This document shows, one piece after another, positions 1 to 7,552 of a stretch of DNA of 20,798 nt. Both the position numbers and the translations under genes were made by a program. Under the pieces are notes generated by a model that did not search any database, was not told the DNA's origin, and saw only the letters and a list, made by a program, of their open reading frames with translations. The stretch lies in IMG/VR virus record IMGVR_UViG_3300035034_002788, positions 1 to 20,798 of that record. One strand, 5' to 3'. Within the stretch, counting starts at the first letter, position 1. Each line of letters begins with the position of its first letter. Source of the stretch: a virus.

Positions 1-1
1 T

Positions 2-163
2 CTTGACCTGTGGAATGTCTTTCGACGCATGAGCGAGGTTAAGCCCGCGTATTCCCTAAAGCTGGATGATCTCGAACTGTGGACGAAAGTGACGGAACAC
101 CGAGCTATTCAAAATCGCTTGTCGAACATTCCTATTGAGCGCAACTCAGTTGCGCATACTTAA
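2..163 (+). CDS. C-terminal end of an unidentified protein (partial)
   Basis: A reading frame is open from the first bases of the window to a TAA at 161-163, giving 53 residues that begin LDLWNVFRRMSEVKP and end RNSVAHT. The sequence is hydrophilic, with no membrane segment and no motif I recognise. It lies upstream of the primase in the same direction with a 90-base gap, so it is probably another early or replication gene. The last codons include a short perfect hairpin (GCGCAAC, loop TCA, GTTGCGC at 139-155). It has no T-run, so I do not call it a terminator. The N-terminus lies outside the window and the function is unknown. Confidence 0.5.
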   Translation, partial: LDLWNVFRRMSEVKPAYSLKLDDLELWTKVTEHRAIQNRLSNIPIERNSVAHT

Positions 164-253
164 TCAAAAAATTTCCAGAAACCCTTATTAATCCCCGAAT
201 CTTCAAAATATCAAAAAACGTAAAGCGCAACTTGTAGAGAATTTTTAATTACA

Positions 254-1555
254 ATGAACGAACCTAATAATGTCAGTAGAGCTTTAGAAGTGTTAACCCT
301 TTCGGATGTTTGGGAGTTATCACCTGATGGATCGATGGCTCCGATGCGTGATGGGGTGATTCATTCGCCTTTTAGGGATGAGAAGAATCCTAGTTTTTCG
401 GTGAGTAACAATTTGAGAAGTTTTAAGGATTTTACCACTGGAGACAAGCGGATGGGAGTTTGGAAGTTTGTGATGTTGTGTCGGCCAGATTGGGAGAAGA
501 TTGATATCTCTAAATACCTGGTCGAAAAAGCGGGTTTGGAGTGGAAGGAAGCGAGCGATATGAAGAAGCTACCAAAGAAGTCTTTGCATAAGGTTCGCCA
601 GGAGCGCTTAGAGCGTCAGCACAAGATCGAGGAAGATCGTATCCGCAATCGTCGAAAAATTTTGTTTGTGGAAGAGGGAGCGCCATTGAACGCATGGCCA
701 GATTTTGTTCACAATCATTTTTATAAGCACGATGTGGACGAAGCGCGGATGGCTGGACTTGCAAAAAAGCGCGGATGGCCGATTGATTGGGTCGATAATT
801 TAGTTTTGGATGGATCCTTGCGTTTCCCTGAGTTGCCGTGGTCGGATAAACGTTTTCCTGCGTTTACCGTGCAGTTGCATGTCGATGAAAAATTAGATCT
901 TCCAATTGGCTACCACCAGCGGATTTGGACTGAGCAAAAAGGGATCGATTGGATGTTTGTTCCCTGGAGGACGAAGAAGGTATATAATAATTTCACACAG
1001 CGCTTAAAAGACTATTCGGAAACGGTCCTTGCCGAAGGAAGTCTTATTACTCCGTTGCCCTTTGTGTTGGGAGTACCATCGAAAGCTCCGCTATGGATTA
1101 TAACAGAAGGCCAATGGGATGCGGTGACGTTGTTTGGATTGATCGGAGGATTCGAAGAGCGCTTTGATTTCTCATTTGCGGTATTTGGATTAAGGGGGGC
1201 GGGAGCGGGTCCAAGCACTTTCCTTTCGTATTACTCAAAACTAATCCGCCATCATAAACCGCGCTTCTGGTTGTTTCCGGATAATGATTCCGCAAGTGGT
1301 GATTGGGAATATAAGCTTCAAGGAAGCTCAAGGAGTGATCGAGAAAGCAAGAATGGCCGATCCTTTACCCGTTATGCAAAGCCCGCTGAACCAACATTCA
1401 CTGAGCGCCTCCGAGCTGCGATAGGTGTGGATGTTAAAATTCCTGTCACGCGGGTGCCATCCTCGATAGGCAAAGATTTTAATGATTACTACAAAGCCAA
1501 ATCACCATCACGTGATGAGATTTTTCAAGAAATGGAGCGATTGCAGCTATGCTAG
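254..1555 (+). CDS. TOPRIM-domain DNA primase-like protein
   Basis: This 433-residue protein probably makes RNA primers for phage DNA replication. Residues 37-50 (HSPFRDEKNPSFSV) and 57-73 (FKDFTTGDKRMGVWKFV) match the layout of the DnaG-type CHC2 zinc-binding domain, but the metal-binding cysteines are absent. A TOPRIM-like core follows: TEGQWDA with Glu285 and Asp289 as the first acidic site, and FPDNDSASG with Asp343 and Asp345 as the second. These are the usual metal-binding positions of TOPRIM primases. No helicase domain is fused; the ATPase is the next gene, which overlaps this one by 7 bases. The ATG at 254 follows an A/T-rich leader (TTTTTAATTACA) with no Shine-Dalgarno. Seen: the motifs. 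Inferred: primase activity. Confidence 0.8.
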   Translation: MNEPNNVSRALEVLTLSDVWELSPDGSMAPMRDGVIHSPFRDEKNPSFSVSNNLRSFKDFTTGDKRMGVWKFVMLCRPDWEKIDISKYLVEKAGLEWKEASDMKKLPKKSLHKVRQERLERQHKIEEDRIRNRRKILFVEEGAPLNAWPDFVHNHFYKHDVDEARMAGLAKKRGWPIDWVDNLVLDGSLRFPELPWSDKRFPAFTVQLHVDEKLDLPIGYHQRIWTEQKGIDWMFVPWRTKKVYNNFTQRLKDYSETVLAEGSLITPLPFVLGVPSKAPLWIITEGQWDAVTLFGLIGGFEERFDFSFAVFGLRGAGAGPSTFLSYYSKLIRHHKPRFWLFPDNDSASGDWEYKLQGSSRSDRESKNGRSFTRYAKPAEPTFTERLRAAIGVDVKIPVTRVPSSIGKDFNDYYKAKSPSRDEIFQEMERLQLC

Positions 1556-3087
1556 AAACGCATGAAGATACAACTATCCGCGATCGATGCTGGTATCAAC
1601 CTGGTAGCGGTGGAGGCCGCTATTGGCATGAGAATGATTCCAGCCGTTGGGTATTTAAAAACTCAACGCAGTTTACTCGGTGGCTCCAAAGCCAAGGGAT
1701 CACCAAGATGATTCCAGAGGAGCAGCGCAAAAATGGTGTCACGCTTTCAGAGCTCGATGCCTTGCTCACTGAATTGGAAACCGAAAGACTAATCGAATAT
1801 GCTGGTGGCCTCGCAGGATGGAAAGCAGGGGTACATGAGATCAATAAGAATAAGATTCTCGTTACTCATTCGCCTGAACTCATCGAGAAGAAGGAATTCA
1901 CACAAGAGGATCTCGATAATGTTTGGGATATGAAAGCCTACGGATGGCCCGTACTTGGATCATTTCTCTCTAATTTATTTAATGGAATCGAAAGGGAAGG
2001 GGATAAGAGCGAAGTCATCGAACAGCTTCCTCGTTTTATTACTTGGCTTTGGCACTTCATGACCAGCCTCTATGCCTCAAAATACTCAACAGGAATGGCA
2101 TTGGCTATGGCTGGGGAGCCTGAGTGCGGTAAAACGCTTTTGTCTGAGCTAATTAAAACGATGGCCGGAGGTATCGTCGCACGCCCGTATCGGTACATGG
2201 TTGGCCAGGATAATTTCAATGAGGAGTTTCTAGAAGCGGCTTTACTCTTAGTCGATGATGAAAATAGCGATACTCACATCCAGCAGAGATTGAAATTCGC
2301 CAGTGAGCTAAAACAGATCGTAGCGACTAGGGGGACTCGTATCCGCGCCATGCACCAGAAAGCCATGATCCTTCATCCGATTCAGCGATTAATGATTTGC
2401 GTTAACCTGGAGCCAGAGCGCATTCAGGTATTACCTCCCATCGATACAGATATCCGCGATAAGCTTTTAGTCCTCAAGGGATACTCACATGCTATGCCAA
2501 TGCCTACGCGCACCTATCAAGAACAGGAAGCATTCTGGAACACTTTAATGACCGAGCTCCCGCACTTTATTCATTGGCTTCTCGAAGTCTATTCCCCGCC
2601 GCTCGAACAGCTCGGAAGATTTGGTCCCAAAGCATGGCAACACCCTGCCATCCTGGAGGAGTTGAGTAAGCTCAACCCGGAGACCCGCACTGAAGAATTT
2701 ATTCAGCGTTACATGCAATCACAGCAACCGCAGATTCGTGATAATGATCTCGATAAGATGGCTGCCGTCGATCGTGCTAAGATTGCCCCATACATGAGTG
2801 AGGGTTCACTCGGTGGTTTTATTGGTACCATTGGTGAACTTAGAACCCGCCTGATTAGCGATGGAGAATCGGCACCATTAACGATGTTAGAACGCCGTGA
2901 AGTACGTCCTTCCGCCTATCTAGGGAGAGATTTAACCGCGCTGTCACGCAAGTATCCTGATGCAATTTGGCAGACCAGATCACCAGGTAATGGAGCCCGC
3001 AACTGGATTGTTTTACACGATGACTTGCCTTCAAACCGTGACAGCATGACAGAAACCGACAGCAAGGAGTGTAACGATGCAAGCTAG
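1549..3087 (+). CDS. Replicative helicase-like P-loop ATPase
   Basis: This 512-residue protein has a Walker A motif GEPECGKT at residues 189-196 and a hydrophobic Walker B run ending VDDE at 235-238. Further conserved-looking blocks follow (LKQIVATRGTRIRAMHQK, then RLMICVNLEPERIQVLPPID). The order resembles superfamily 3/DUF5906-type phage helicases, which pair with a primase to unwind DNA at the fork. The N-terminal ~130 residues resemble the substrate-binding part of primase-helicases but carry no motif I can name. The start overlaps the primase stop by 7 bases, so the two are probably translationally coupled. The last codons coincide with one arm of a 22-bp inverted repeat (3038-3059), which may constrain the C-terminus. 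Helicase assignment is good; exact family is uncertain. Confidence 0.78.
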   Translation: MLETHEDTTIRDRCWYQPGSGGGRYWHENDSSRWVFKNSTQFTRWLQSQGITKMIPEEQRKNGVTLSELDALLTELETERLIEYAGGLAGWKAGVHEINKNKILVTHSPELIEKKEFTQEDLDNVWDMKAYGWPVLGSFLSNLFNGIEREGDKSEVIEQLPRFITWLWHFMTSLYASKYSTGMALAMAGEPECGKTLLSELIKTMAGGIVARPYRYMVGQDNFNEEFLEAALLLVDDENSDTHIQQRLKFASELKQIVATRGTRIRAMHQKAMILHPIQRLMICVNLEPERIQVLPPIDTDIRDKLLVLKGYSHAMPMPTRTYQEQEAFWNTLMTELPHFIHWLLEVYSPPLEQLGRFGPKAWQHPAILEELSKLNPETRTEEFIQRYMQSQQPQIRDNDLDKMAAVDRAKIAPYMSEGSLGGFIGTIGELRTRLISDGESAPLTMLERREVRPSAYLGRDLTALSRKYPDAIWQTRSPGNGARNWIVLHDDLPSNRDSMTETDSKECNDAS

Positions 3088-3265
3088 ACTACAAGTGACT
3101 TGTGACAGCGTGACAGCACTCTCTCTCCCTTTTTATGTGTGTGCCTGTGTATGTGTGATATATCTATTTATTACTGTCACGCTGTCACAAACAACAAAGA
3201 CCCTTGATAAATACAGGGATCAAACCGTGACGGCATATCCGGATCGGTTTCTGTCATGCTGTCAC
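3038..3265. repeat. Nested inverted repeats built from GTGACAGC octamers
   Basis: Two perfect inverted repeats are nested here. The outer arms (3038-3059 and 3244-3265) match over 22 bases; the inner arms (3100-3116 and 3174-3190) match over 17. Each arm contains the octamer GTGACAGC or a one-base variant. At 3102-3117 the octamer is perfectly tandem, preceded by GTGACTT. The block TCAAACCGTGACRGCAT also occurs as a direct repeat at 3031-3047 and 3220-3236. The space between the inner arms is G/T-rich and then A/T-rich. Repeated binding sites next to an A/T-rich stretch and beside primase and helicase genes suggest a replication origin or an operator cluster; that role is inferred. Confidence 0.85.
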
Positions 3266-3529
3266 AGCATTCAGGCCACCGCTCTAGAGCCCACTATCTA
3301 TGCAGCTTTCAAGGCGGTATCCGCTACACCAGTATCCATGCGACTTCCAATCGCATCGCTTTCAAATCCTACCGCGTCTCAAGCCACTGTTTATGCGACC
3401 TTCAGAGCATCCCTCCGCAACCCACTATCCATGCGGGTTAAAACGGGTCCTTCCCAGCGCATTGCATCAATGCAGGTTCCGCGAGAGGTCGCATTCGCAA
3501 CAAGCGTCAACTTTCAAAAGTTAGGTTAA
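3077..3529 (+). CDS. Doubtful 150-residue reading frame across the repeat region
   Basis: An open frame of 150 codons starts at an ATG with a well-placed AAGGAG (3064-3069) and overlaps the helicase stop by 11 bases, so a gene caller may report it. The translation argues against a normal protein. It reads through both inner inverted-repeat arms, has a Cys/Val/Ile-rich stretch from the G/T-rich DNA (residues about 19-37, possibly membrane-like), then a Ser/Thr/Ala/Pro-rich part following the roughly 38-base DNA repeats. Other frames are also open over parts of the same stretch (3256-3441 and 3300-3524), which suggests stop-poor repetitive DNA rather than selection on one frame. If translated it would be a small protein of unknown function. 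Confidence 0.3.
   Translation: MQARLQVTCDSVTALSLPFYVCACVCVIYLFITVTLSQTTKTLDKYRDQTVTAYPDRFLSCCHSIQATALEPTIYAAFKAVSATPVSMRLPIASLSNPTASQATVYATFRASLRNPLSMRVKTGPSQRIASMQVPREVAFATSVNFQKLG
3281..3492. repeat. Degenerate ~38-base repeats with small hairpins
   Basis: Diverged units start with a version of CCACTATCCATGCG. The ATGC positions are at 3300, 3338, 3393, 3431 and 3470, giving spacings of 38, 55, 38 and 39 bases. Several short perfect stems are interspersed: GCTCTAGAGC palindrome (3281-3290), GCGG-TAT-CCGC (3314-3324), ATGCGA-CTTCCAA-TCGCAT (3338-3356), GCATTG-CAT-CAATGC (3459-3473) and GCGA-GAGG-TCGC (3481-3492). Together with the inverted repeats just upstream they fill the gap between the helicase and the next gene. 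They could be an origin, a structured RNA or a protein-binding array; the sequence does not decide. Confidence 0.55.
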
Positions 3530-3537
3530 GGTTAACT

Positions 3538-4215
3538 ATGCACAATGATCTAGATATTCAGTTTCCTGACTTCGGAAAAGTGACTTTACCGGAGAGCTTT
3601 GACGACATTCAAATCGCAGATCCTCTGCCGCTCAAAGAAAACCGAACGCACCGTGAAGCCAGAAAAAAAAGAATTGGTCCGTCGATCAAGTCGATGGTCA
3701 AACCCGAAAACGTGACGGCTGTCGGAAAACTTCTCTCCTCAGAGGAAAGCGCGCCGCTGCATATCATTTTACGCGGAGACTTTATCCTGGGGGATTTGAT
3801 TGGATGGATTGCCGATCGGGAGCCGGTAAAGTTCTTCACCTGCGCATCGCTTGGAGTCTCAATTAATAATGCTGAAATGTTAGCTCGTTTGATCGGTGAA
3901 GAAAAGCTTCACGGCGTATCATTGCTTCTCAGTCACTACTTCGCCGCTGTCGATAAAGCAGATGTTTGGCTCGCTGTGAAGAATCTCCTTTTACCTCGGG
4001 ATGTTAAAATGGGAATTGGTCGATCCCACGCGAAAGTCTTTTTAATCGAATTCATCGATCCGCAAATCCAACCCATCGTGATCGAAGGAAGTGCGAATTT
4101 GAGAGCGAGTGGCAATATCGAGCAAATAACAGTTTGGAGAGATTCTGAATTACTGGAGTTTCATAAAACGTGGATCAATGAAATGATTCAAAAGATGGAG
4201 GTCGAACGTGATTAA
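3538..4215 (+). CDS. Phospholipase D-like (single HKD-type) protein
   Basis: This 225-residue protein has a C-terminal half typical of PLD-like nucleases. RSHAKVFLIE gives an HxK motif (His164, Lys166) followed by Glu171, and EGSANLRASGNIEQ (Gly184 to Gln196) is the usual GSxN...E block. A single copy suggests a dimer sharing one active site, as in Nuc-type nucleases. The aspartate of HxKx4D is replaced by glutamate. The N-terminal ~70 residues are charged and lack recognisable domains. The gene overlaps the putative small terminase by 8 bases, which hints at a packaging or DNA-processing role. It could also act on host DNA or be an anti-host factor. Family is fairly secure; activity and substrate are inferred. 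Confidence 0.65.
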   Translation: MHNDLDIQFPDFGKVTLPESFDDIQIADPLPLKENRTHREARKKRIGPSIKSMVKPENVTAVGKLLSSEESAPLHIILRGDFILGDLIGWIADREPVKFFTCASLGVSINNAEMLARLIGEEKLHGVSLLLSHYFAAVDKADVWLAVKNLLLPRDVKMGIGRSHAKVFLIEFIDPQIQPIVIEGSANLRASGNIEQITVWRDSELLEFHKTWINEMIQKMEVERD

Positions 4216-5041
4216 CTTCGAAACCATCCGCGCAAAGAATATCGCGAACATCCTTACTCAACTGAAAGAAGGAAAGGTCCTGAACGAGCGGGAGCAACGA
4301 ATCCTCACTGAATACGAAAAAGAGCAATCTCAATCCAAAGCCCTGGATGAAGTATTCGAAGACGGAATCCCCACTAGACTCCTAAAAGAGCATTGGCAAG
4401 TATCCGCTCCATACCTTTCAAAACTCAGAAATACAAAAGGGATGCCCGAATTCAAATCCTTAGCTGATGCAGACAGATGGAGAGAAGAACATGCCCCCGC
4501 GAATGCACGAAGACAGGATGCAGCACTGCGTTCAAAATACCATTCTTCACCTGCTCCGAGTAGCAGCGAAATCAATTTAGATGATACTGAAGAATTCGAT
4601 GGAGATTTTGATGCGTTAGTCGTCATGCAATCTCAACAAGTAACCACGGCGGCCTTCAAGTTGTATATGGATTCGGTGCGCAATGGTAACGATGGCCAGG
4701 TCTCCGTGCGGATCAAGAATTGGGGTGAAGCAGCAAAGCAATCATCCATCGTTCGCGAGAAGTTTCTGACACTTCAAGAACAAGCAGCCATTCTCCTGCC
4801 AATCGATATCGTGATGGATGTAGTAGGCAATCAGTTGCAATCGGTGGTTAGTCGATTGGATTCCATGGGGACTCGGATCGCCAAGAAAGCGAATCCCGAC
4901 AATCCCGAGCTCGCCCTTCAGGTCATTAACGAAGCCACCGATGCAGACAAGAATCTGATCTATGAGGCTCGTGAGCAGGTTAAGGAATCTATTATGAAGC
5001 GCATCGATTACGTTGAACAGAAAGTGGAGGAAAAGGAATAA
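4208..5041 (+). CDS. Putative terminase small subunit
   Basis: A 277-residue protein directly upstream of the large terminase. It starts with GTG at 4208, overlaps the previous stop by 8 bases and is preceded by GGAGG. Residues about 50-90 (TRLLKEHWQVSAPYLSKLRNTKGMPEFKSLADADRWREEH) look like a helix-turn-helix followed by the helical segment seen in Nu1-like small terminases, which recognise the packaging site and recruit the large subunit. The C-terminal half is strongly helical and charged, with a likely coiled coil near the end (KRIDYVEQKVEEKE), suited to oligomerisation. It is longer than lambda Nu1 (181 residues). The call rests on position and the HTH; no diagnostic catalytic residue exists for this family. 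Confidence 0.65.
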   Translation: MINFETIRAKNIANILTQLKEGKVLNEREQRILTEYEKEQSQSKALDEVFEDGIPTRLLKEHWQVSAPYLSKLRNTKGMPEFKSLADADRWREEHAPANARRQDAALRSKYHSSPAPSSSEINLDDTEEFDGDFDALVVMQSQQVTTAAFKLYMDSVRNGNDGQVSVRIKNWGEAAKQSSIVREKFLTLQEQAAILLPIDIVMDVVGNQLQSVVSRLDSMGTRIAKKANPDNPELALQVINEATDADKNLIYEAREQVKESIMKRIDYVEQKVEEKE

Positions 5042-6903
5042 TGCACGCCAATCGCACAGCCATGAGTCGATTCATCGATTCGTCCTTCAGGTACTTCGCT
5101 CCAAAACAGCGAATGACGGCAAGCGAGTGGCTTGAAAAGAACATCTACCTTCCTGCCAACAAAAACGAAACGGAGCCTGGAAGAGTTAAATTCAAATCTC
5201 GTCCTTACCTTCGCGAGCCGATTGATCAGATCCAGAATCCAGAAGTCAGCGATGTCGTATTTGTCGGACCAACTCGTCTCGGAAAGACGTTTCTTCTTCG
5301 TGGTGCATGGGCATATGGGATCGCTGCCGATCCTGGACCCGCAGGATGGTATGATCAGAGTGCCGGAAAAGGTCGAACAATCTCGATCAAGGAATTGCAG
5401 CCACTTGTCGAAGCCAATTCGGTACTTAAGGATTTAAAGCCTAAGAATCGTCACCATTACACCAATACATTCATGCTCTTTCCAGCGGCAGCCTTTGAAA
5501 TCAATGGAGCTCAGACCGCTGGACAGGTTGCCGGTGATACTTACATGAGGGTATTTGGAAACGAAGTCGATAAGTGGGGAGGGGATTCAGACAAAGAAGC
5601 GGCCATTATCGAACTCGTTCGCCACCGGACAGAATCCTATGACGATCGAAGAAAACATTACTTCTCTTCCACGCCCACACTCGAAACGGGACCCATTTGG
5701 GAAGCCTTCATCAGTGCAGATCAAAATTACTTTCAAGTCATTTGTCCAGATTGCGGAACTCCGATCCCTTTAATATGGGATCAAGTAAAATGGGACCAAT
5801 CTGCACAAATTGGCGAAGGAAAATGGAACCTCGAACAAGTTCAGAAAACAGCACACTATCAATGCCAACAATGCCAAAGTGCATGGACGGATAGAATGCG
5901 CCGTCTTGCGATCGAGCATCCAGATTCTCATTACAAGCCCCAAAATCCGAATGGATTGCCAGGCTGGAAGAGTTACCAGGTAAATGGTCTCTATGGTCCA
6001 TTCGATGCCAACACGCCAGCCGCGCTCGCCGTCGATTTCTTCAAATCTCGCAACCTTGGATTTCATGTTGATCGTCAAGACTTCTGGAATTCGCGCATGG
6101 GATTACCCTGGAAAGATGATGTATCCGAAATCACCGTCGAGAAGTTCGCCGCTCGCGAAGCGTCCTGCATCCGTGGCGATCTTCCAGATGGATTCGAAGC
6201 CGATCTCATCATCGTTGAATTCGATGTGCAAACCTACGGGATGCCTTACGTCGTCGAAGCCTTCTCTTTCTCAGGTCCATACCATACGCTCGATCATGGT
6301 ATCGCGGGAAGCTGGGGAGACCTCGAAGAAATCCAAAAGCACTACTCCGAGAAATTCAAAAAGCAAAGCTACTGCATCGGGGATATCAACTTTGAAGACC
6401 GTCGCGGAGAAACGCTTCAAGCCATCTACCTTCGCCAACATCTCGGATGGATGGGAGCCGAAGGATATGAACGTACAAAAGACCTCGTAAAGATCGAGAA
6501 AGCAAACGCCTTCATGGGTGGATTGAAACAACACGAAAGCCTCCTCGTGAACAAGCTCGTGATCTCCACCTATGAATTCAAAGTCGAGCTAGAGAAAGAT
6601 GTCACCAGTGAATCCAAAAACTGGACTACATACCAGCTTCCACTTGCCGCCACTGAATCCGAGATCCGCGAGCAAAAGGATTTCTACAAGCAGCTCATGG
6701 ACGAAAAGCGGATCCCGCGCAAAAGAAAGGCCATCAACAAACCTGCCTTCGAATGGGTATCCAGAAACAAAAATAATCACTTTTGGGACTGCAAGGTCTA
6801 TGGCCGCGCACTCTTCTTCCTGCTCAGTAGAGCCCGCGCACACAAAAGCAAATCAACACCAAAAACCGAAAGAAAGACCGTGGAGGTAACAAACAATGGC
6901 TAA
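5041..6903 (+). CDS. Terminase large subunit, GpA family
   Basis: This 620-residue protein is the ATP-driven DNA packaging motor and headful/cos nuclease. The N-terminal part has the family-typical ASEWLEKNIYLP region, an adenine/phosphate-binding Walker A GPTRLGKT (residues 76-83) and a Walker B-like stretch ending FGNEVDKW (172-179). A zinc ribbon follows with Cys235, Cys238, Cys275 and Cys278, as in lambda GpA. The C-terminal nuclease half includes VEFDVQTYG and IGDINFEDRRGE, whose acidic residues probably bind metal. The length is close to lambda GpA (641). ATG at 5041 shares one base with the previous stop and has GGAGG ten bases upstream; a second in-frame ATG lies at 5062. Confidence 0.94.
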   Translation: MHANRTAMSRFIDSSFRYFAPKQRMTASEWLEKNIYLPANKNETEPGRVKFKSRPYLREPIDQIQNPEVSDVVFVGPTRLGKTFLLRGAWAYGIAADPGPAGWYDQSAGKGRTISIKELQPLVEANSVLKDLKPKNRHHYTNTFMLFPAAAFEINGAQTAGQVAGDTYMRVFGNEVDKWGGDSDKEAAIIELVRHRTESYDDRRKHYFSSTPTLETGPIWEAFISADQNYFQVICPDCGTPIPLIWDQVKWDQSAQIGEGKWNLEQVQKTAHYQCQQCQSAWTDRMRRLAIEHPDSHYKPQNPNGLPGWKSYQVNGLYGPFDANTPAALAVDFFKSRNLGFHVDRQDFWNSRMGLPWKDDVSEITVEKFAAREASCIRGDLPDGFEADLIIVEFDVQTYGMPYVVEAFSFSGPYHTLDHGIAGSWGDLEEIQKHYSEKFKKQSYCIGDINFEDRRGETLQAIYLRQHLGWMGAEGYERTKDLVKIEKANAFMGGLKQHESLLVNKLVISTYEFKVELEKDVTSESKNWTTYQLPLAATESEIREQKDFYKQLMDEKRIPRKRKAINKPAFEWVSRNKNNHFWDCKVYGRALFFLLSRARAHKSKSTPKTERKTVEVTNNG

Positions 6904-7087
6904 ACTACTCACCTGCAAAGAACTCGCATGGGGAATGAATCGAAGCGTCACCTACGTTTACGCAATGCGAAAGGCAGGATTTGAGATGGCCGGAGATCGT
7001 GCCACCTTACCGCAAGCTATCGACTGGCTTAGTGATCACCCGAATTTTCGAAGAAATAAAGTTTGGAATAAGAGTAAAACCGCCTAA
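6896..7087 (+). CDS. Small helix-turn-helix DNA-binding protein
   Basis: A 63-residue basic protein overlapping the large terminase by 8 bases, with GGAGG (about 6882-6886) upstream. LTCKELAWGMNRSVTYVYAMRKAGFEMAGDRATLPQAIDWL reads as a MerR/excisionase-type winged helix-turn-helix: an HTH, a short hairpin and a final helix. It is the last gene before the terminator at 7230-7267. It may act as a packaging accessory, like small HTH proteins encoded beside other terminases, or as a regulator of the structural operon that begins 550 bases downstream. Fold assignment is good; function is inferred only from position. Confidence 0.7.
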   Translation: MAKLLTCKELAWGMNRSVTYVYAMRKAGFEMAGDRATLPQAIDWLSDHPNFRRNKVWNKSKTA

Positions 7088-7149
7088 GTCTACCGCCTTT
7101 CCCACCGTTCTATATGATCTATATGTTCTCGATGTTCAAAATTTATCTT

Positions 7150-7163
7150 GATATGATCATATC
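7150..7163. promoter_or_regulatory. Perfect 14-base palindrome, possible operator
   Basis: GATATGATCATATC is a perfect palindrome. The octamer ATATGATC also occurs 39 bases upstream at 7112-7119 inside a near-palindromic TATATGATCTATAT. Both lie in the A/T-rich gap just after the small HTH gene. Such paired sites suit a dimeric repressor, but no protein can be linked to them from sequence alone. Confidence 0.35.
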
Positions 7164-7182
7164 TCCATGACACAAAAAGAAA

Positions 7183-7206
7183 GAGGGACCGGAAATCCGG
7201 CCCCTC
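7183..7206. other. GC-rich hairpin
   Basis: GAGGG-A-CCGG, loop AAAT, CCGG-C-CCCTC forms a 9-bp stem with one A/C mismatch. No T-run follows on the + strand, so it is not a typical terminator. It sits 24 bases before the strong terminator and may protect the 3' end of the upstream transcript. Confidence 0.4.
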
Positions 7207-7229
7207 GTAAGTATCTCTTTAATACTTTT

Positions 7230-7267
7230 GCGGTGTTGATATTCTAATTATCAACACCGCTTTTTTT
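7230..7267 (+). terminator. Rho-independent terminator ending the replication/terminase operon
   Basis: A perfect 12-bp stem (GCGGTGTTGATA at 7230-7241 with its complement at 7249-7260), a 7-base loop TTCTAAT, then seven T residues at 7261-7267. This is a textbook intrinsic terminator on the + strand. It follows the small HTH gene and separates the early/terminase genes from the structural genes that start at 7634, implying a second promoter in between. Confidence 0.9.
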
Positions 7268-7523
7268 GGACGGTATCGTCTCAACCACTGTCGTACTCGG
7301 TCTTCTCAGAGCGACTTTGACAGGGATGAACTGCCCATTTCGGGCATCTCTACCTATTTTCATCTAGATTTTCTCCAATTTGAGATTTCTACACCCCTAG
7401 AATCATCTAGCATCCTCGACCTTAGACACTACATCTAGCGGTTGAGGGACTGTATAATCACCATATATGGCGTTAACTCGCATTTACTTTTCGAACAGTT
7501 AGGTATTGTGCCAATGGTTTTTG
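7268..7523. other. Non-coding stretch, probable promoter region
   Basis: I see no convincing gene here. It holds three copies of CATCTAG (7361-7367, 7404-7410, 7432-7438), a small stem TGCCC/GGGCA (7332-7346) and a TATAAT (7453-7458) that would suit a -10 box but has no good -35 at the right distance. A TTGACA at 7317-7322 lacks a matching -10. Because it lies between a terminator and the structural operon it probably contains the late promoter, but I cannot place it. Confidence 0.35.
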
Positions 7524-7545
7524 AAGTGCAAAAAGCACTTTTTTT
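7524..7545 (+). terminator. Weak terminator or attenuator hairpin
   Basis: AAGTGC (7524-7529), loop AAAAA, GCACTT (7535-7540), followed by five more T residues to 7545. The stem is only six base pairs and two of them are A-T, so it is weak. It lies about 90 bases before the first structural gene and just upstream of the 10-base repeats, where an attenuator or a terminator for an upstream small RNA would make sense. Confidence 0.45.
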
Positions 7546-7552
7546 GAAGTTC

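Noticed and set aside
139-155. Terminator at the end of the first partial gene
   Set aside because: A 7-bp stem with a 3-base loop inside the coding end, without a T-run.
3291-3480. CRISPR array
   Set aside because: Repeat units are strongly diverged, spacing is uneven and no unique spacers or cas genes are present.
5984-6490. 168-codon + strand frame inside the large terminase
   Set aside because: It is an out-of-frame shadow of a well-supported terminase; Ser/Lys-rich with no motif.
7317-7345. Sigma-70 promoter with TTGACA at 7317-7322
   Set aside because: No -10-like sequence at 16-18 bases; the expected place reads TCGGGC.
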